64,000 bases of DNA, taken from contig VJWM01000265.1 in assembly GCA_010909165.1 (NCBI GenBank), positions 62,001 to 126,000 on the forward strand, written 5' to 3'. This DNA is from Anthoceros angustus (taxonomy: Eukaryota > Streptophyta > Anthocerotopsida > Anthocerotales > Anthocerotaceae). Below are positions 32,601 to 43,756 of this stretch, piece by piece. The translations under genes were made by a program, and so were the position numbers. The first letter of the stretch is position 1, and each line of letters starts with the position of its first letter. The notes beneath the pieces are model-generated. The model searched no databases. It saw only the letters and a list, made by a program, of their open reading frames with translations, and had not been told where the DNA came from.

Positions 32601-32870
32601 TACTCCTAGGTTAGGGTTCTCTTCGATAGCGGCCTAGCTCAGCCTTGAGATCCTTCTGCTACTCTTTCCCTTATCTACAACTCCTTCCCTTATTTGGAAT
32701 TAAACAATTATCTGCTAAGATACGTGTTACTCCTAGGTTGGGGTTCTCTTCAATAGCGGCTTATTGTAGCAGCTTCGAAATCGTTAGGGTTCTCTTCTAT
32801 AGCGGCCTGGGGTAGATTAGAAATCCTTCTACTACTCTTTCCCTTATCTGGAATTTTTTTCAGCATGAAA
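32601..32870. repeat. Decayed tandem repeat
   Basis: TGTTACTCCTAGGTTRGGGTTCTCTTC near 32598 and 32727, and again in part near 32790, each followed by ATAGCGGC and CTACTCTTTCCCTTATCT. Confidence 0.7.
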
Positions 32871-32879
32871 AACAATTAT

Positions 32880-32950
32880 TTGCTAGGAGTCGAGCCCGAA
32901 TCCATTGCTTGGAAGGCAGTTATCCAAACCCTTCACACAAATAAGACTTG
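32880..32950 (-). repeat. tRNA-derived (SINE-like) fragment
   Basis: On the minus strand GGTTTGGATAACTGCCTTCC precedes GGGCTCGACTCCTAGC, like a tRNA A-arm/anticodon/B-box arrangement. It shares phrases with the elements at 31.5 and 35.4 kb. Confidence 0.4.
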
Positions 32951-33431
32951 ATATTTTTTATAACTAAAATGCTGGATCCGAATGTCTCCGTACACATTTA
33001 GCTACAAATATTACTGTTATACATTTAGGTCCACTTACGGGAGTACCTTAACTTTTTAGTTTTGACCATGTAGAAGAATTGCTCTTAGTAATAGGTGTTC
33101 CTTAAAAAAAATTGCTCATGAGACTTTCAAACCAAGGTCCTCCAGAATCATGTTAGAATCATACGGATAATTCTTGCTGTCCCAATTGTGCAACAGGATT
33201 GACCAGCTTAAAGCAAGAAGCCTGAAACTGGATTGCTTTGAAAGCCAGATGATTTATATAGAGACGTTACTTATGCTAGATACCGCAGTTCATTGAAATT
33301 CAACGAATCGCCACACTCTCATTTAACATGGGTGTGGCATTCTTCCCCTAATTTTTGGCATGTTGCAAAACCTTTTTATCTGACCTTTTCATAACCCTGC
33401 GTCTATACTAGACGCGCATGGAGTACGAAGT
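32951..33431. other. Spacer before GDSL copy B
   Basis: Nothing recognised; 33178-33310 resembles the spacer after paralogue 2 (AAAGCAAGAAGCCTGAAA, TTGAAATTCAACGAA.CGC). Confidence 0.4.
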
Positions 33432-35035
33432 TCATAGCAATTTGCTCACATTGAAATTGCACTGCTGGACTATGTCCAGAGACGGAGTGAGAATGGTTCC
33501 ATCGAGGATCGCATTTGCAATTACCCTGTTGAACGCGTCAGTATTGTGGATCCCATCCCACCAGATGTACTCAGAAGGATTACTGCACAGGACCGTGTTG
33601 CCTACTCCGCAGAACCCGGTCGCATTGAAGTTGTAGCCGAAGTCGCCCGGAGATCCGCAGCACACCAGGAATCCCTGCGTAAATCCTGATCCCCCAAACC
33701 ACCCATGTCACAAGATGATGTATCGTGCAACACTTGATGAGCCGGGGACCAGCACTGCGAGGACCTTACCGTACGCCTGCGGGTTTTGCTGCGCGTTGTA
33801 GAAGAGTGTGTAGATGTCCGCCTCCAAGATTACTATCTTCTTATAAGCGACCCGGAGCTCTTGGAGCGCCGCCGAAATGAGGGTGTTTGTTTGAGTGACA
33901 AGGGAGTTCACCCCTTCCAAGCAGCCAGTTTCTGCGCTGTACGCAGCTTCAGGTCTATTCCGGATCGAGGAGTTGCTGAGCGCGACTGGAGTGCAGCCTA
34001 CGGGCGGGACGTTCCACACTATGAACTCCCTGGCGCCAACGCCCTCGTGAAGCCTCTGCAGCGATCACAGATTTTATCACCCTTGAGCTGCATGGATCAT
34101 GTGGAGCACCGGGGTTACATCTGAGTGGTTACCTCGACTGCTTGGGAGATGTTGCCGGCGATCTGAGGAGCGATGACTTCATTGAATGTCTGAAATGGCG
34201 TACTGAGAAACAGCTGGTAGAACACGTCATTTCCTCCAGCTTCTATGTGATAGAGCCCCTTTTTGCTGAAAGAAGACGGTGTAGGCACTGTGCCAGACAT
34301 TTCCAGTGTCCAGGCCAATTAAGACAAGCATCAGGAATGGCATCTCCAGAAGGAATCCGTGGTTCCGAACAAAAGAAGCGAGTCTACCACCCACCAGGGA
34401 ATGGTATGCTCCCGTTCCGAGCTCTAGCTGCGAAGTCAAACATCTGATCCACCTGTTCTGGCAGATTCCACGGGACAAAGGTCGGGACAGGCTCGGTCTC
34501 GTTTCTGGCTGTGGCACCGGCAACAGCGAAGTTCACCCCGTGGGTGAAGTTGGCTCCGACTGCGCCGGCGTTGAGGCTGTCGAAGTAGGGTGATAGCACT
34601 TGGTTGAAAAATGCCAGAGCTGCGAGCTCGTAGATTTACGACACAGCGATCACACAAAATGAGACATCGCACCACTCAACTTCGATCAGAAGATGCATAT
34701 GACAACAGTACAGTCAGCAATTGGACGACGCAGAAGTGCATCTTTCTGTTACCAATCCAGTCGATCACGAGCCTTCCATCGCTGAATCTGCCTGTAGGGT
34801 AACCAGGATATGTTTCTCCGTAAGGGGGGAAGTTGGAAGGGGTGCTGGGAACCACTCTGGCGAGCTCGCCTATATCGGACAGCGAGTCCCCAAACGCGAA
34901 TATGGCTTTGGGGCAGATGAAGGTGAGGTGTTTCCGGAGTCCTGCTTGGGTGTGCAGGATTTGGACATCCTGGAAGCTGCCCGGCTGCACAGACAGAAGC
35001 AACAGGCCCAAGCAGAGCAGCAAGGCAGACTCCAT
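33432..35035 (-). CDS. GDSL esterase/lipase, five exons (copy B)
   Basis: Minus strand. Exons 35035-34753, 34619-34395, 34287-34133, 34055-33770, 33685-33432; phases join, about 400 residues, stop TGA. Starts MESALLLCLGLLLLSVQPGS, a signal peptide. Block I is AFGDSLSDIGE, block II NFAVAGAT, block III EAGGNDV, block V WWDGIHNT: the full SGNH set. Introns and exons are almost identical to copy A at 23873-25481, but the final ~100 bp of exon 5 diverge sharply, giving a different C-terminus (VQQCNFNVSKLL). Probably a secreted esterase and the catalytically canonical member of this pair. Substrate unknown. Confidence 0.87.
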
Positions 35036-35389
35036 TCTCAGAGAATTCGAAGGCTGGCGGTTTGGCTGGTTGTGATGCCCACTATGGAGCCACCCGATGC
35101 TCTGCTTTTAAGCCTGCACCAGTGAATCCCCCAACGTGGTAGGCTTCACACCACATCGATCACACGATAGGAGTAAGAAGTGCCGTTCGCATTACACAGA
35201 TGCTGTCTATGCCGAGACTCTCTGCCATGATCGTAGTGTGCCGTAAAAGCTACGGAAATCAACATCACTAAACATGTGAAGAAGTTATCATTGGTGAAGG
35301 AGCATCAAATTCTTGTGTGCCTTGCGAAGTCGACTGCCGTATAATCCAGTAACAACAACGTGGTTCAACAAGCCATTCGTCGCTATACG
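35036..35389. other. Upstream region of GDSL copy B
   Basis: The first ~180 bp resemble the upstream DNA of copy A. After that, CCGTAAAAGCTACGGAAATC relates to the 26.5-kb repeat in inverse orientation. Confidence 0.45.
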
Positions 35390-35462
35390 CCTGCCAGGAT
35401 TCGAACCCGGGCATGGAGGTGGGAAGACAACTGTCCAAACCAACACTCCAGGCGACAAACAG
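35390..35462 (-). repeat. tRNA-derived (SINE-like) fragment
   Basis: On the minus strand CGCCTG at one end pairs with CAGGCG at the other. TTGGTTTGGACAGTTGTCTT and CGGGTTCGAATCCTGGC lie between, resembling tRNA D-arm and T-arm. The anticodon arm is not regular, so a tRNA pseudogene or SINE head is more likely than a working tRNA. Confidence 0.4.
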
Positions 35463-35596
35463 GCAACAAGCTTAGACGAGATCAAAAACATTCCCCTTGG
35501 GTGTGCAGATAGGTCATGGTGCTACTGCATGGTGCTACTGCTTCCGAGTCGAGCTCTTTGGAGAAAGCTCATCTGGTAGGCGTGCAGGACCAGCAA

Positions 35597-35760
35597 TGGG
35601 CTTCGGGTGCAGCAGCGCAAGGAGTCCAGCACTTCCACTTCCGAGAAACTGTGGTGGGATGACAGAGAAGATAAGAACAGCTCCCGTTCGCCTGACTTCC
35701 CGCGTACGGGGTCCGGCGAGTTCTGGTGGTCAAACAACATGGGGTCGGAAGGTGAGTCTA
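35597..35760 (+). pseudogene. Decayed copy of the PDF-motif segment of the PPR gene
   Basis: Reading on the plus strand gives GCSSARSPALPLPR, matching the linker GSRCSSVRSPTLPVPR of the PPR protein. A deletion follows and then WWDDREDKNSSRSPDF with GSGEFWWSNNM, matching WWDNRRDKRSSRSPDF and GSGEVLWLNNM. The two parts are in different frames and the LWQQFF half is missing. GT follows near 35751. It is a dispersed remnant, not a working gene. Confidence 0.7.
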
Positions 35761-35920
35761 ACAACAGACGATGCAGGATGCCAAGATACTGTGTATGACC
35801 ACACCAAACGGGCTGGCTCCGATGAGCCCGAGCCCAGTGGAGCCCCAGCCAGGAGGTTTGGGAGGAGGCATGAAATGACAAGCCAGGAGCAACAAGAAAC
35901 ACAAAAAACACCGATCCCCC
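35761..35920. other. Spacer
   Basis: Nothing recognised. Confidence 0.3.
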
Positions 35921-36175
35921 ACTCAAGGATATGAATGCTGTATCCCGCACTCAAGGATATGAATGCTGTATCCCGCACTCAAGGATATGAATGCTGTATC
36001 CCGCACTCAAGGATATGAATGCTGTATCCCGCACACAAGGACTAACTCTGCATCCCGCTCACAAGGATGAATGCTGCATCCCGCACACAAGGACGAACTC
36101 TGCGTTCTGCACACAAGGATGAACTCTGCGTCCCGCACACAAGGATGGACTCTGCATCCCGCACAATGTTTGTAT
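35921..36175. repeat. 28-bp minisatellite grading into ~27-bp variants
   Basis: ACTCAAGGATATGAATGCTG plus TATCCCGC is repeated four to five times. From about 36030 the unit changes to CACACAAGGATGAACTCTGC plus RTYCCG for five more copies. Confidence 0.9.
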
Positions 36176-37515
36176 AGCTTGAGCAGGCATCTAGCTAGCA
36201 AGTGCTCTTGTAGCCGCTCGCCTGAGATGGATGCAGACTCCATGAGAGAATGCCGAATGTGCATGCAGACTCCATGGAAAAAGCTGAGAAAGCGGAGGCA
36301 GGCTGCAGGGGGCCGCATGGAGAAGAGAAAACCCAAGCCGTTACATGTTGCTTGTGCACACGCAAAACCCCACTTTGAAAGGCAAGCTTGCGGCCCTATT
36401 AGTCAAACCTTGTCAAACAACAAGGGATGAGCTCTGCATCCCTTAGCCTGTGCACAGCTTGGGCAGGCCTCTGGCCAAAACCCCCGGTTTGCGGTGCAGT
36501 GGGGTGTGTGAAAATTGCTCATCTTAAATGATACCAAACCCGATAGTAGAAGAAAAGACTGCGCACGTACCCGAGACACTCACGGCCCGTCTCAGACCAA
36601 CACAACACCAGGGATGTAACACAAACATGGCAATGATGACCCAGCACAACAGCAGGGATGTGAAGGGCAGGCAGATCTACAGCAGGAATGTCCAGAGGAC
36701 AAAATGTAAAACATCCCTGAGAACAAATGTGAGGCACTTAATTACCATAGTTCCCACGCAGAAGCAAGGTCGCAACCTACAACAACACACCAATGCAAGG
36801 CTTCAACACAGCACTCAATCCGTCACTGGAGATGATGCTGGGGAGGCACACCTGCCACCTAGGAGTAGTCTGCGATTCTCGCGAATCTCACTTGCGAACC
36901 TCCGCCAAATTGCCAACTGCTCGACCCAGTACTCGTGCTCCCTGCTTGACCGCTGCCATGACCTCCAGCACATGTACTCATCTCGCGTTCTGAAGCCGGG
37001 AGGAGTTTCTGCGCGGGTGCGTTTCCTGTCCCTCCCACATGGCTTCCTTCGGCCACTCCGCTCAGCCGCGTGGCTGCTCTCGGGGACGTGCGACGATTGG
37101 AGGCGTTTTTATTTTATGTTTTTTACACTGGACGGTTTGTGTAACACAAAAGCCAATATGTACAAGTACAAGATGTCAAAGTTTGAGATCCCGGAAAGGA
37201 AAGGCGATTCACGGGGCAGCGCCGCGCTGCTCCGCGGCATTTTTATTATGTTCACCCGAAATCTAGGATGTTGAGGGCTTCTTTCCATGGGCTCGATCGT
37301 TACGAAGATAGTTCATATTTGATCCCGACCCCTTGGCCTGGGGCCTTCAGGGTTGTTCCCGTCCTTCGCCTCGGGATTTCCCTTTTTATCTTTTTTTCAT
37401 ATAGAGTTTTCACTATCCTCTTAAATTTAGAATTATTTTTTTATTTTATTTTTATTTTCAAAAAGCTTCCATAAAATATGGGAAACAATATTCTTGAGTA
37501 ACAAATATATGTGAA
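36176..37515. other. Spacer with long but unsupported frames
   Basis: A 248-codon plus-strand frame (36528-37274) has no domain, low-quality composition and no conserved motif. Minus-strand 36890-37060 has some protein-like bias but no family. I do not call a gene. Confidence 0.3.
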
Positions 37516-37640
37516 GGCGGTTTGTGCAGGAGAGATATTGAGTGGAAGCACAGTTTGGTAGAACACTATAAGTGGGGCTGGAGAGATATTAGGTGGAAGC
37601 AGAGTTTGGTAGACCATTGCAAGTGGAGACGACGCAACAA
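37516..37640. repeat. ~48-bp tandem duplication
   Basis: GGAGAGATATTGAGTGGAAG and GGAGAGATATTAGGTGGAAG begin two copies, each followed by CAGAGTTTGGTAGA or a close variant. Confidence 0.75.
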
Positions 37641-37667
37641 AAAACGGACACTTATTATGCCCACATA

Positions 37668-37830
37668 CACTAGTAGAAAAGAAAGCTTAGGCTATGTTCT
37701 ATTCCATTGTAACATTTTTGCTTTGCTATGTTACAATCTTTTGGCCCATGTAACACTTCTCAAGTGGGGTTGCGCCTCCTCAGACATTACCTCAAAATGT
37801 TATATGTATAGTGTTACAACACCCCTATGT
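37668..37830. mobile_element. Possible CACTA-like terminus
   Basis: CACTAGTAGAAAAGAAAGCTTA resembles a CACTA transposon end and is followed by repeated TGTAACA/TGTTACA motifs. The other end was not found. Confidence 0.3.
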
Positions 37831-38143
37831 TAAGAATTTAGGCTTGGTATAGGTAGTTTGGAGGTCTTGGGTCAACATGGGTTACCTGCATACGTTAGTT
37901 GTCAATGGCATATATTTTTTGATTGGTGCTCATTAATGTTGATTTAATATTTGTGCAGTAGCTGCAACCGAGGGAGCTTCTGGTTACGCGCGGGAACACT
38001 ACAGCAAATTTGGAAGCGCCCACCTGCTCGCCTACACAATGTGATCGCCTCGTTTGGAGAAACGGCAAAGGGGAGGGAAGCAAGTCAGCAAGGTGCGTTT
38101 CTTTGCCTTCGTCTCACAATCGATGCTCTTGGGACAGGAGCTC
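37831..38143. other. Flank of the LTR element
   Basis: A short protein-like stretch (GASGYAREHYSKFG) occurs near 37970-38030 but no gene model can be supported. Confidence 0.3.
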
Positions 38144-39127
38144 TAGGAGGAAAATCCCGGGGCTTCCGAAATTCACGCTCTAGTGGCCACACTTATCCCA
38201 TTGTCACTCAGCACATTGAGTTTCATCCCATGAGACTTGTATGAATGGTCGAATCTTAGGAGATCAATCATTGCCTACATCTATTCACTCCCTCAACCTC
38301 CTCAACAAGCAAGGCACCCACTAATTTCCCCCTTACAGCAGCTGCATCACCTGCACTGCTCCGAAAATTCACCAATTCTCGACCTACAACGACATAACAC
38401 AATTGCAGGTCATGTCTTAGCAGCAAGGAGTCTGCCACGGGTGCCCAGGGACCCCTGACCCACACCGCGATTTTATCCCTACTCATCTAATCCTTCTCCT
38501 TCCACAATCTCCTACTCTAACACCTCTTGCTGGCTCATTAATTCCAACTGGCCCTTACGGCACAACTGCCTGGGGTCCATCCGGAAATCAATGAGTTCTT
38601 CCTTGGGCTGGTTGCTATGGGGATAGACAGCAAGAACCTCCAGGAAGTCTTTCCTTGCAGTCTACCCTCAAGCCGAGAGTTCCTTGAGCATTGCCACACA
38701 CTCAAAGCAAAACAATTCACACAAGAACCATTCACAAGGGGAGCAAGGTGGTCGCCAGAGAGCAAACCTCCGCCCAAAGACTCCGATCGTCACAGACTCT
38801 CTACTGACATTGCGTTGGCCAAGACCAATTCTCGCACACAAAGCTTAAGGACTGGAGGATGGGAGCGCAAGACACGATACTTTACTTCACAAAGCTCCCT
38901 CCTTTTATAGGGAGGACCTCACATATGACCTCCCCCTGGTGCGCTTCCCATACGCTGCCTTACACCCTATTTTAATATATCCTACTATCAGACTTTAAGT
39001 TCTGACATTGAAGCATTTCTGGTAAAATTCTATTCTAGTAGTCTTCATCTACATCAGCATTAATAGCTCCTGCCAACGTTCCTACCTAGCTAGTCTATGT
39101 CTTCAAGCTAAACCTAGGGGCCCTTCA
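38144..39127 (-). repeat. 3' LTR of a Ty3/gypsy-type element (minus strand)
   Basis: Read on the minus strand, it begins TGAAGGGCC right after a purine tract (AAGGAGGGGGA) and ends at GGGATTTTCCTCCTA. Its last ~260 bp match 48781-49036, next to a primer-binding site. It contains a TATA box at 38909-38903. Confidence 0.75.
38903..38909 (-). promoter_or_regulatory. Probable TATA box in the LTR
   Basis: Minus-strand TATAAAAGGAGGGAGC, in the expected mid-LTR position for Pol II initiation. Inference from motif and place only. Confidence 0.5.
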
Positions 39128-39670
39128 TGAGTCCCCCTCCTTATCCTGCTGCCTACCTGGAGCTTCCTCCTCCAATAAAATAGCCCGAGCTCTCTTAGCC
39201 ACTGGCTCATCCTCAGCTGCTTCCCTTTCTCTCATTTGTGGAGCAAGTGAGCTTCTTGCTCCCACACCCATGTTAGGAGATTGGGTGTCCCTTTGCCTTA
39301 TACTTCTCACCGTCCAACACCGTGGTTCCGTCTTTGCGTTCCTGTCTCGCAAGGTAGCCAGTTCTTCCTCCATTTGGTGTAAGTTAACAAAACATTCTTC
39401 AATCAATTCCAAGTTGGTGTAAGACCAGTGTCTTCCATATGCCCATTCCAACTGGATATTTTGATCCGCCGCCCACGGCCTGAAATCTGCAAGGTCCCTT
39501 GAAGATACTTGACCTACAAAGCATGTAAATTGCGGCATATCCAACTTCCATTCCCCGGAGCTTGCACCTCCTGCTTTAGACTTTTTGTCCTTTCCTGCGC
39601 TACTTCCCTTGGTGGGCGTCCCAGCCTTGGCAACCACCTCCTTGCCCTTCGCTGTGGTAGGCTTAGTCAT
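39125..39670 (-). CDS. Intact 181-codon ORF of the LTR element, between gag and 3' LTR
   Basis: Minus strand ATG 39670 to TGA 39127-39125. The TGA is the first three bases of the LTR, and the purine tract codes for the last residues. The first ~35 residues are Lys/Gly/Ser-rich (MTKPTTAKGKEVVAKAG); the middle has MPQFTCFVGQVSSRDLADF and WSYTNLELIEECFVNLHQM (likely helical); the tail has AKRARAILLEEE. It is not reverse transcriptase, protease or integrase. No family recognised. It is open while the neighbouring gag is broken, so it may be a specific accessory ORF of this element. Confidence 0.5.
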   Translation of the reverse strand: MTKPTTAKGKEVVAKAGTPTKGSSAGKDKKSKAGGASSGEWKLDMPQFTCFVGQVSSRDLADFRPWAADQNIQLEWAYGRHWSYTNLELIEECFVNLHQMEEELATLRDRNAKTEPRCWTVRSIRQRDTQSPNMGVGARSSLAPQMREREAAEDEPVAKRARAILLEEEAPGRQQDKEGDS

Positions 39671-39992
39671 GGCTTTCTCGTTGAGTTCCTACACAAAATA
39701 GAGAAAAAGGAGTGCTTCTCTTGCAACTCTTACACCACTTGTCAGCTTCCTACCACGGTAGGCGTTTTTCCTTCTTGGCAGTTTGCACCTGTTCACCACG
39801 CCTTGGACCTTGCTCTTGCTCTCAATGACTTGGCCCTTACACCTTGGCTCTTCCAAACCCCAACTTCTCCTGTTGTGACTTGAAACGGAATCCTCCTCCA
39901 AAGTACCTTACGGACTCTTACACTTGTGCCGACGATTTCGAAGCTCTTCCTTCAAAATCTCCTTGCAATCCTGCCACGCCCCACCCTTTCTA

Positions 39993-41060
39993 TCACTCCT
40001 GCAAAGTTAGGGAGGTGTGGTTTTCCCTCTTACACCTCGGCTCCCTTCCTACTTCTTCTTTTTCTTCCTGCACCTCCTCCTTACATTCCCTGCTGGTGTG
40101 TCTTGTCTGATGACAAATTGAGCAACACATCAACTGCCTTGCAGGCGAAGGCGATCTCCGTGGAGCTAGATTCTTCACTGCCTTGACCTCCAATTCTGTC
40201 AATCATTTTGTCAAAACTTCCACTTGTCTTGCGATTCCCCCTCCTGCAGCGGACGTTCCTCCTTTCTCCATCCGTCGGACCGTTTTTCCCTTCCTCTCCT
40301 TTTCCAGCGCGCGCTCAACTTCCTCTTGCTGTTTCTTGACTTTCTCCAAGTCCTTTCTTCTGCGTCGTTCATAAGCTTTCTCGTATTCTTCATCTGATGT
40401 AGAGCTCTCCTTGGTACCACTCTCCTCACTTCGAGAAGAAGATGACGAAGACGTGGGAGAGGAAGAAAAAGAAGAAGAACTAGACCTCCTGGTCTCTTTC
40501 CTCTTCTTATGACTTCACTTCTTTTTCCTCCTCCTGCCCAACTCAGCCGATTCCCACTCCTTTGCCAAACGGATTGTAGCGTTTTAGTCCCTCGTTTGTA
40601 GTGTACCTCCATTTTTCTTGATAATCCACTCACAAACCAATCCAATGCTTACTCCTGCAAGTACCCTAGCGTGGGAGGATTTCCTGGTGTCACTGGTGTA
40701 CACTTCGGAACTCGATCTAAGTATCCGTAGAATCGCTCAACGTAATCGAACATGGACTCCCTCTTCTTCCTACGGAGAGTTCTTAATTTTGCCAAGGTAT
40801 GGTGAGCATAACTGAGCCTTCGGAAACGATTCAGAAAAGCAGCTTTCAAAGCATCCCAATCCACTAGCGCACTTGCACCGTAAGTTCTGCTGTACCACTA
40901 CTGGGCATGCCCCCTCAACAACCTAGGGAAGATGCGCAGCCGATCAGCGATCGTATCCTCCAGATTGGCATGGGATACATGCTCAAAAGTGCAGACAAAC
41001 GCTTCCGCGTCGTTGCCCTTTTTCTTCTCCCCAAACTTGATATACTACTGACGACTGTGG
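39993..41060 (-). pseudogene. gag of the LTR element (core and zinc knuckle), broken
   Basis: Minus strand, read in several frames. It starts near 41060 with KFGEKKKGNDAEAFVC and DRLRIFPRLLRGHAQ, then a TAG near 40902. Next is WDALKAAFLNRFRRLSYAHH with RRKKRESMFDYVERF, the Retrotrans_gag pattern. After a stop, WFVSGLSRKMEVHYKR follows, and a CCHC knuckle CSICHQTRHTSREC lies near 40110. It continues the N-terminal gag at 48.0-48.5 kb; the two parts are separated by a 6.9-kb insertion. Confidence 0.75.
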
Positions 41061-43756
41061 GGTTGTGGCAACCCTCCACCTCCAGCGGTGTGGACCACGG
41101 ACCCTCCCCGGGGGTAGGGAATGAGTTAGGTTTTGTTTTTTTTTCGTAGGTATGGAGTGCAAAATAAGGCGAAAAGGAAGAAATAAACCCGAACTACTCT
41201 GGACTGCACTCCGGAGTAAGGACTCCGGGGTAGGTGGAAGGACTTTGGAGCACACTCAGGAGGAGGTCCGGACAACGTACCGGAGTATCGGGATAAGTCC
41301 GGGCCACACTCCGCGGCAGGACGGGATAAGTCGCCAAGTAAAGTAACTTAGAAGTTGGAGCGTGATTTAGACAGACGAAGCCACGTGGACGGTACTAAGT
41401 GGTGGACGGGCATGCAGCAGCATCAGATCGCAGGGTTGCCGGGCACAGGTAGGTATTCACGCCCGGCACGGTCGGCTGTGAGCTTAGAGCACGAACGCGG
41501 CGAAGGCACCGAGTAAGGTGGCTGCAGGCGGGAGTAGGCCATGCACTGGCGCCACGGTAGTGAAGGGACACCCTTCCGCTCCGCGACTACTCCCGACGTC
41601 GCAACCTGGAGGGAAGACCATTTCTCTTTGTGACCTCGCAACGATTTTCGCAGTCTCTCGCGCTCCGCCACCCCGCTCTTTGGCGCTATCTCTTCGAGCG
41701 CTCAGGTACCTTCTCGCGCGGCTCACCTTCGTGGTTGGAGCAGCGAACGCGGCGAAGAGGGAGCAGCGCGCCAGTAATCGCCAACAGCCAGCAGCAGCGG
41801 AGCAAGAAGGAGGCGGTGATGGGACCCAAGAAGGCCGCGGAGGTGTGGGAGCCTTGGCGCCTGGTGGAGCGCAACATTGTCACCCGGAGATACCCCGACT
41901 TCGGACCCTGGTTGGAGGAGGCAGAGAACTTGGTGGAGAAGTGGCATCCGACATCTTCGCTGTGGACGCTCGGCCACACCTGCCGTGGAATACGCTAGGA
42001 AGATGCCGGCCGCCAACAAGGAGGTCCGCCCAAAAGTTTGAGGGAGGACTAGGAGGTGGACCGTGAGGTCCCGAGGCGGTTTACAACCGCCTTGAAGAAA
42101 TTGGGGTGTAGTCCCGAGCCCTCAAGGTGAGGGAAAGGTAGAAGGCGGGCGCCGCCATCGCGATCAGGACGCAGCGTCAAAACGAATACGCCTGACCGCC
42201 GGACAAAGTGTAAGGGCGTACAAGGTCATTGTCCATTGAACATGCTCACCAAGGTGGATCACCTTGGTGATAATCTTTTGGTGTTCCTGCACGCCCTACA
42301 GCGGGGCAAACGGGCCGATTGGGGCGATCATCCTCGCCGGCCGATCAAGAGGCTGTGAAGCTACGGAGAGAGAAGCCGCCACGCCGCGCCCCCTTCCTAA
42401 TCCATGTGTGGGGACACCTCAACCTCCTGAAGGAGGGAGAAGAGGAGCGGGCGCCTGAAAGGATTGGCGGCCACGGGAGGCAGGCGGCGAAGGCACCCGA
42501 GGCTGAGGCCCGACCTCCTAAGACCAAACGAGCCCGGGAGGAAGATGAATGGGAGGGAATTCTGGACTCCATCTGGCTGGAACGGACCCCCTCGCCGCCC
42601 CGAGAGGTATGGGAGGATATCCCTGCCTCCCTCCTTCTGGTTCCGGAGGTGGAGTTGCCCGCACCGAACGGAGCACCCCCGGGAGGGGAGTTGACGTTGG
42701 CAACGTCAACCAAAGAACCGCCACGCCTCAAGAATGAGCCACGCCCAAAACGAGTTGTCAAGAGGCCAAGGTGGCACCCACCAACGGCACCAAGGAGCGC
42801 AGTTTCTACCCCTACCCACCTGAGTGGTGAGGCGGAGGAAGCAATGAGAGCGGAGAGACGCCGCCTGTGGGGTCGCGCAGCCCACATCCGGAGTCTGGCC
42901 CCATCTCCGACGGGAAGAGGGAAAACGAGCCCCTCGACCGCCACCAAGCCCAAAACGAAGACGGGCGGCGAAGGAGCTAGCGGCCAAACGGGCCAAGGAG
43001 GTAGAAGGACCGGACCAGGCACCTGTGACCGAGGGTCCCGATCCGTCCGAGCCGAGTCCGGACTCACCCGGATCGACTGCGTCCTTGACGGATCGGGAGA
43101 TGCCCGCCTCACGGACTTCCGGTATCTCCTCACCCGTGGAAGAAACACGGCGAGTTTTGGCTACCGTCATGGACGGTATGCTTTGGGGTCTCGGGACTAC
43201 AGAGAAGACCTGTGAGGTGGAGGCAACAAGAAGGCGATGGTGCTCCTCCAGAGTGTGGAGGCGCCAGAGGCGAAGAAGAAGGCGGAATCCCTCAATCGAG
43301 GAGGGAAAACGCCGTGAAGGAGGAGGTCCGGCCGATTCAAGAAGACCGATTAAGGTCTTCACCGGCAAAGGTGAGGCATGAGGCCCAAGCTCGGCAAGAC
43401 CGCAGCGACGGAAGCCAGGGGAGCCCGAGGAAGCCCGAGAGCAGCGGAGCGGGCTCGAGACCTGGCTGAGGCGGCTAGGGCAGAACAACACCAAGCCGGA
43501 GGCTCGTGAAGGCGTGAGGAGGAAGCCGCAGCTAAGACCGACCGAGATCACTACCGGCGGGATCGCAACCGGTGGAGAGAGACGGCAGGGACAACCGCTA
43601 ACCTCAAGGCGAGCAGAGGCATGAGCAGGCGGCCAGGCGAAGAGAAGGAGGCTAGCAACAAGGAGATGGAGGATCTCCTGCTCTAAGTGGAAGTGGAGGA
43701 CGGGAGATGGAAGACCGCAGGAGACCTTGGAGCCACCCAAGATACAATTGAGCGGA

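Noticed and set aside
35390-35462. Functional tRNA on the minus strand
   Set aside because: Acceptor and T arms look right but the anticodon arm does not form a regular 5-bp stem with a 7-nt loop; kept as a tRNA-derived repeat.
36528-37274. 248-codon plus-strand open frame
   Set aside because: No domain, no splice support, composition unlike neighbouring genes and no conserved motif; probably chance.
42345-43148. 267-codon minus-strand frame in the nested insertion
   Set aside because: It mirrors a plus-strand frame in very GC-rich DNA, where stop codons are rare on both strands; Ser/Pro/Arg-rich with no domain.
42706-43740. 344-codon minus-strand frame
   Set aside because: Same GC-rich effect; overlapping frames on both strands and no recognisable motif.
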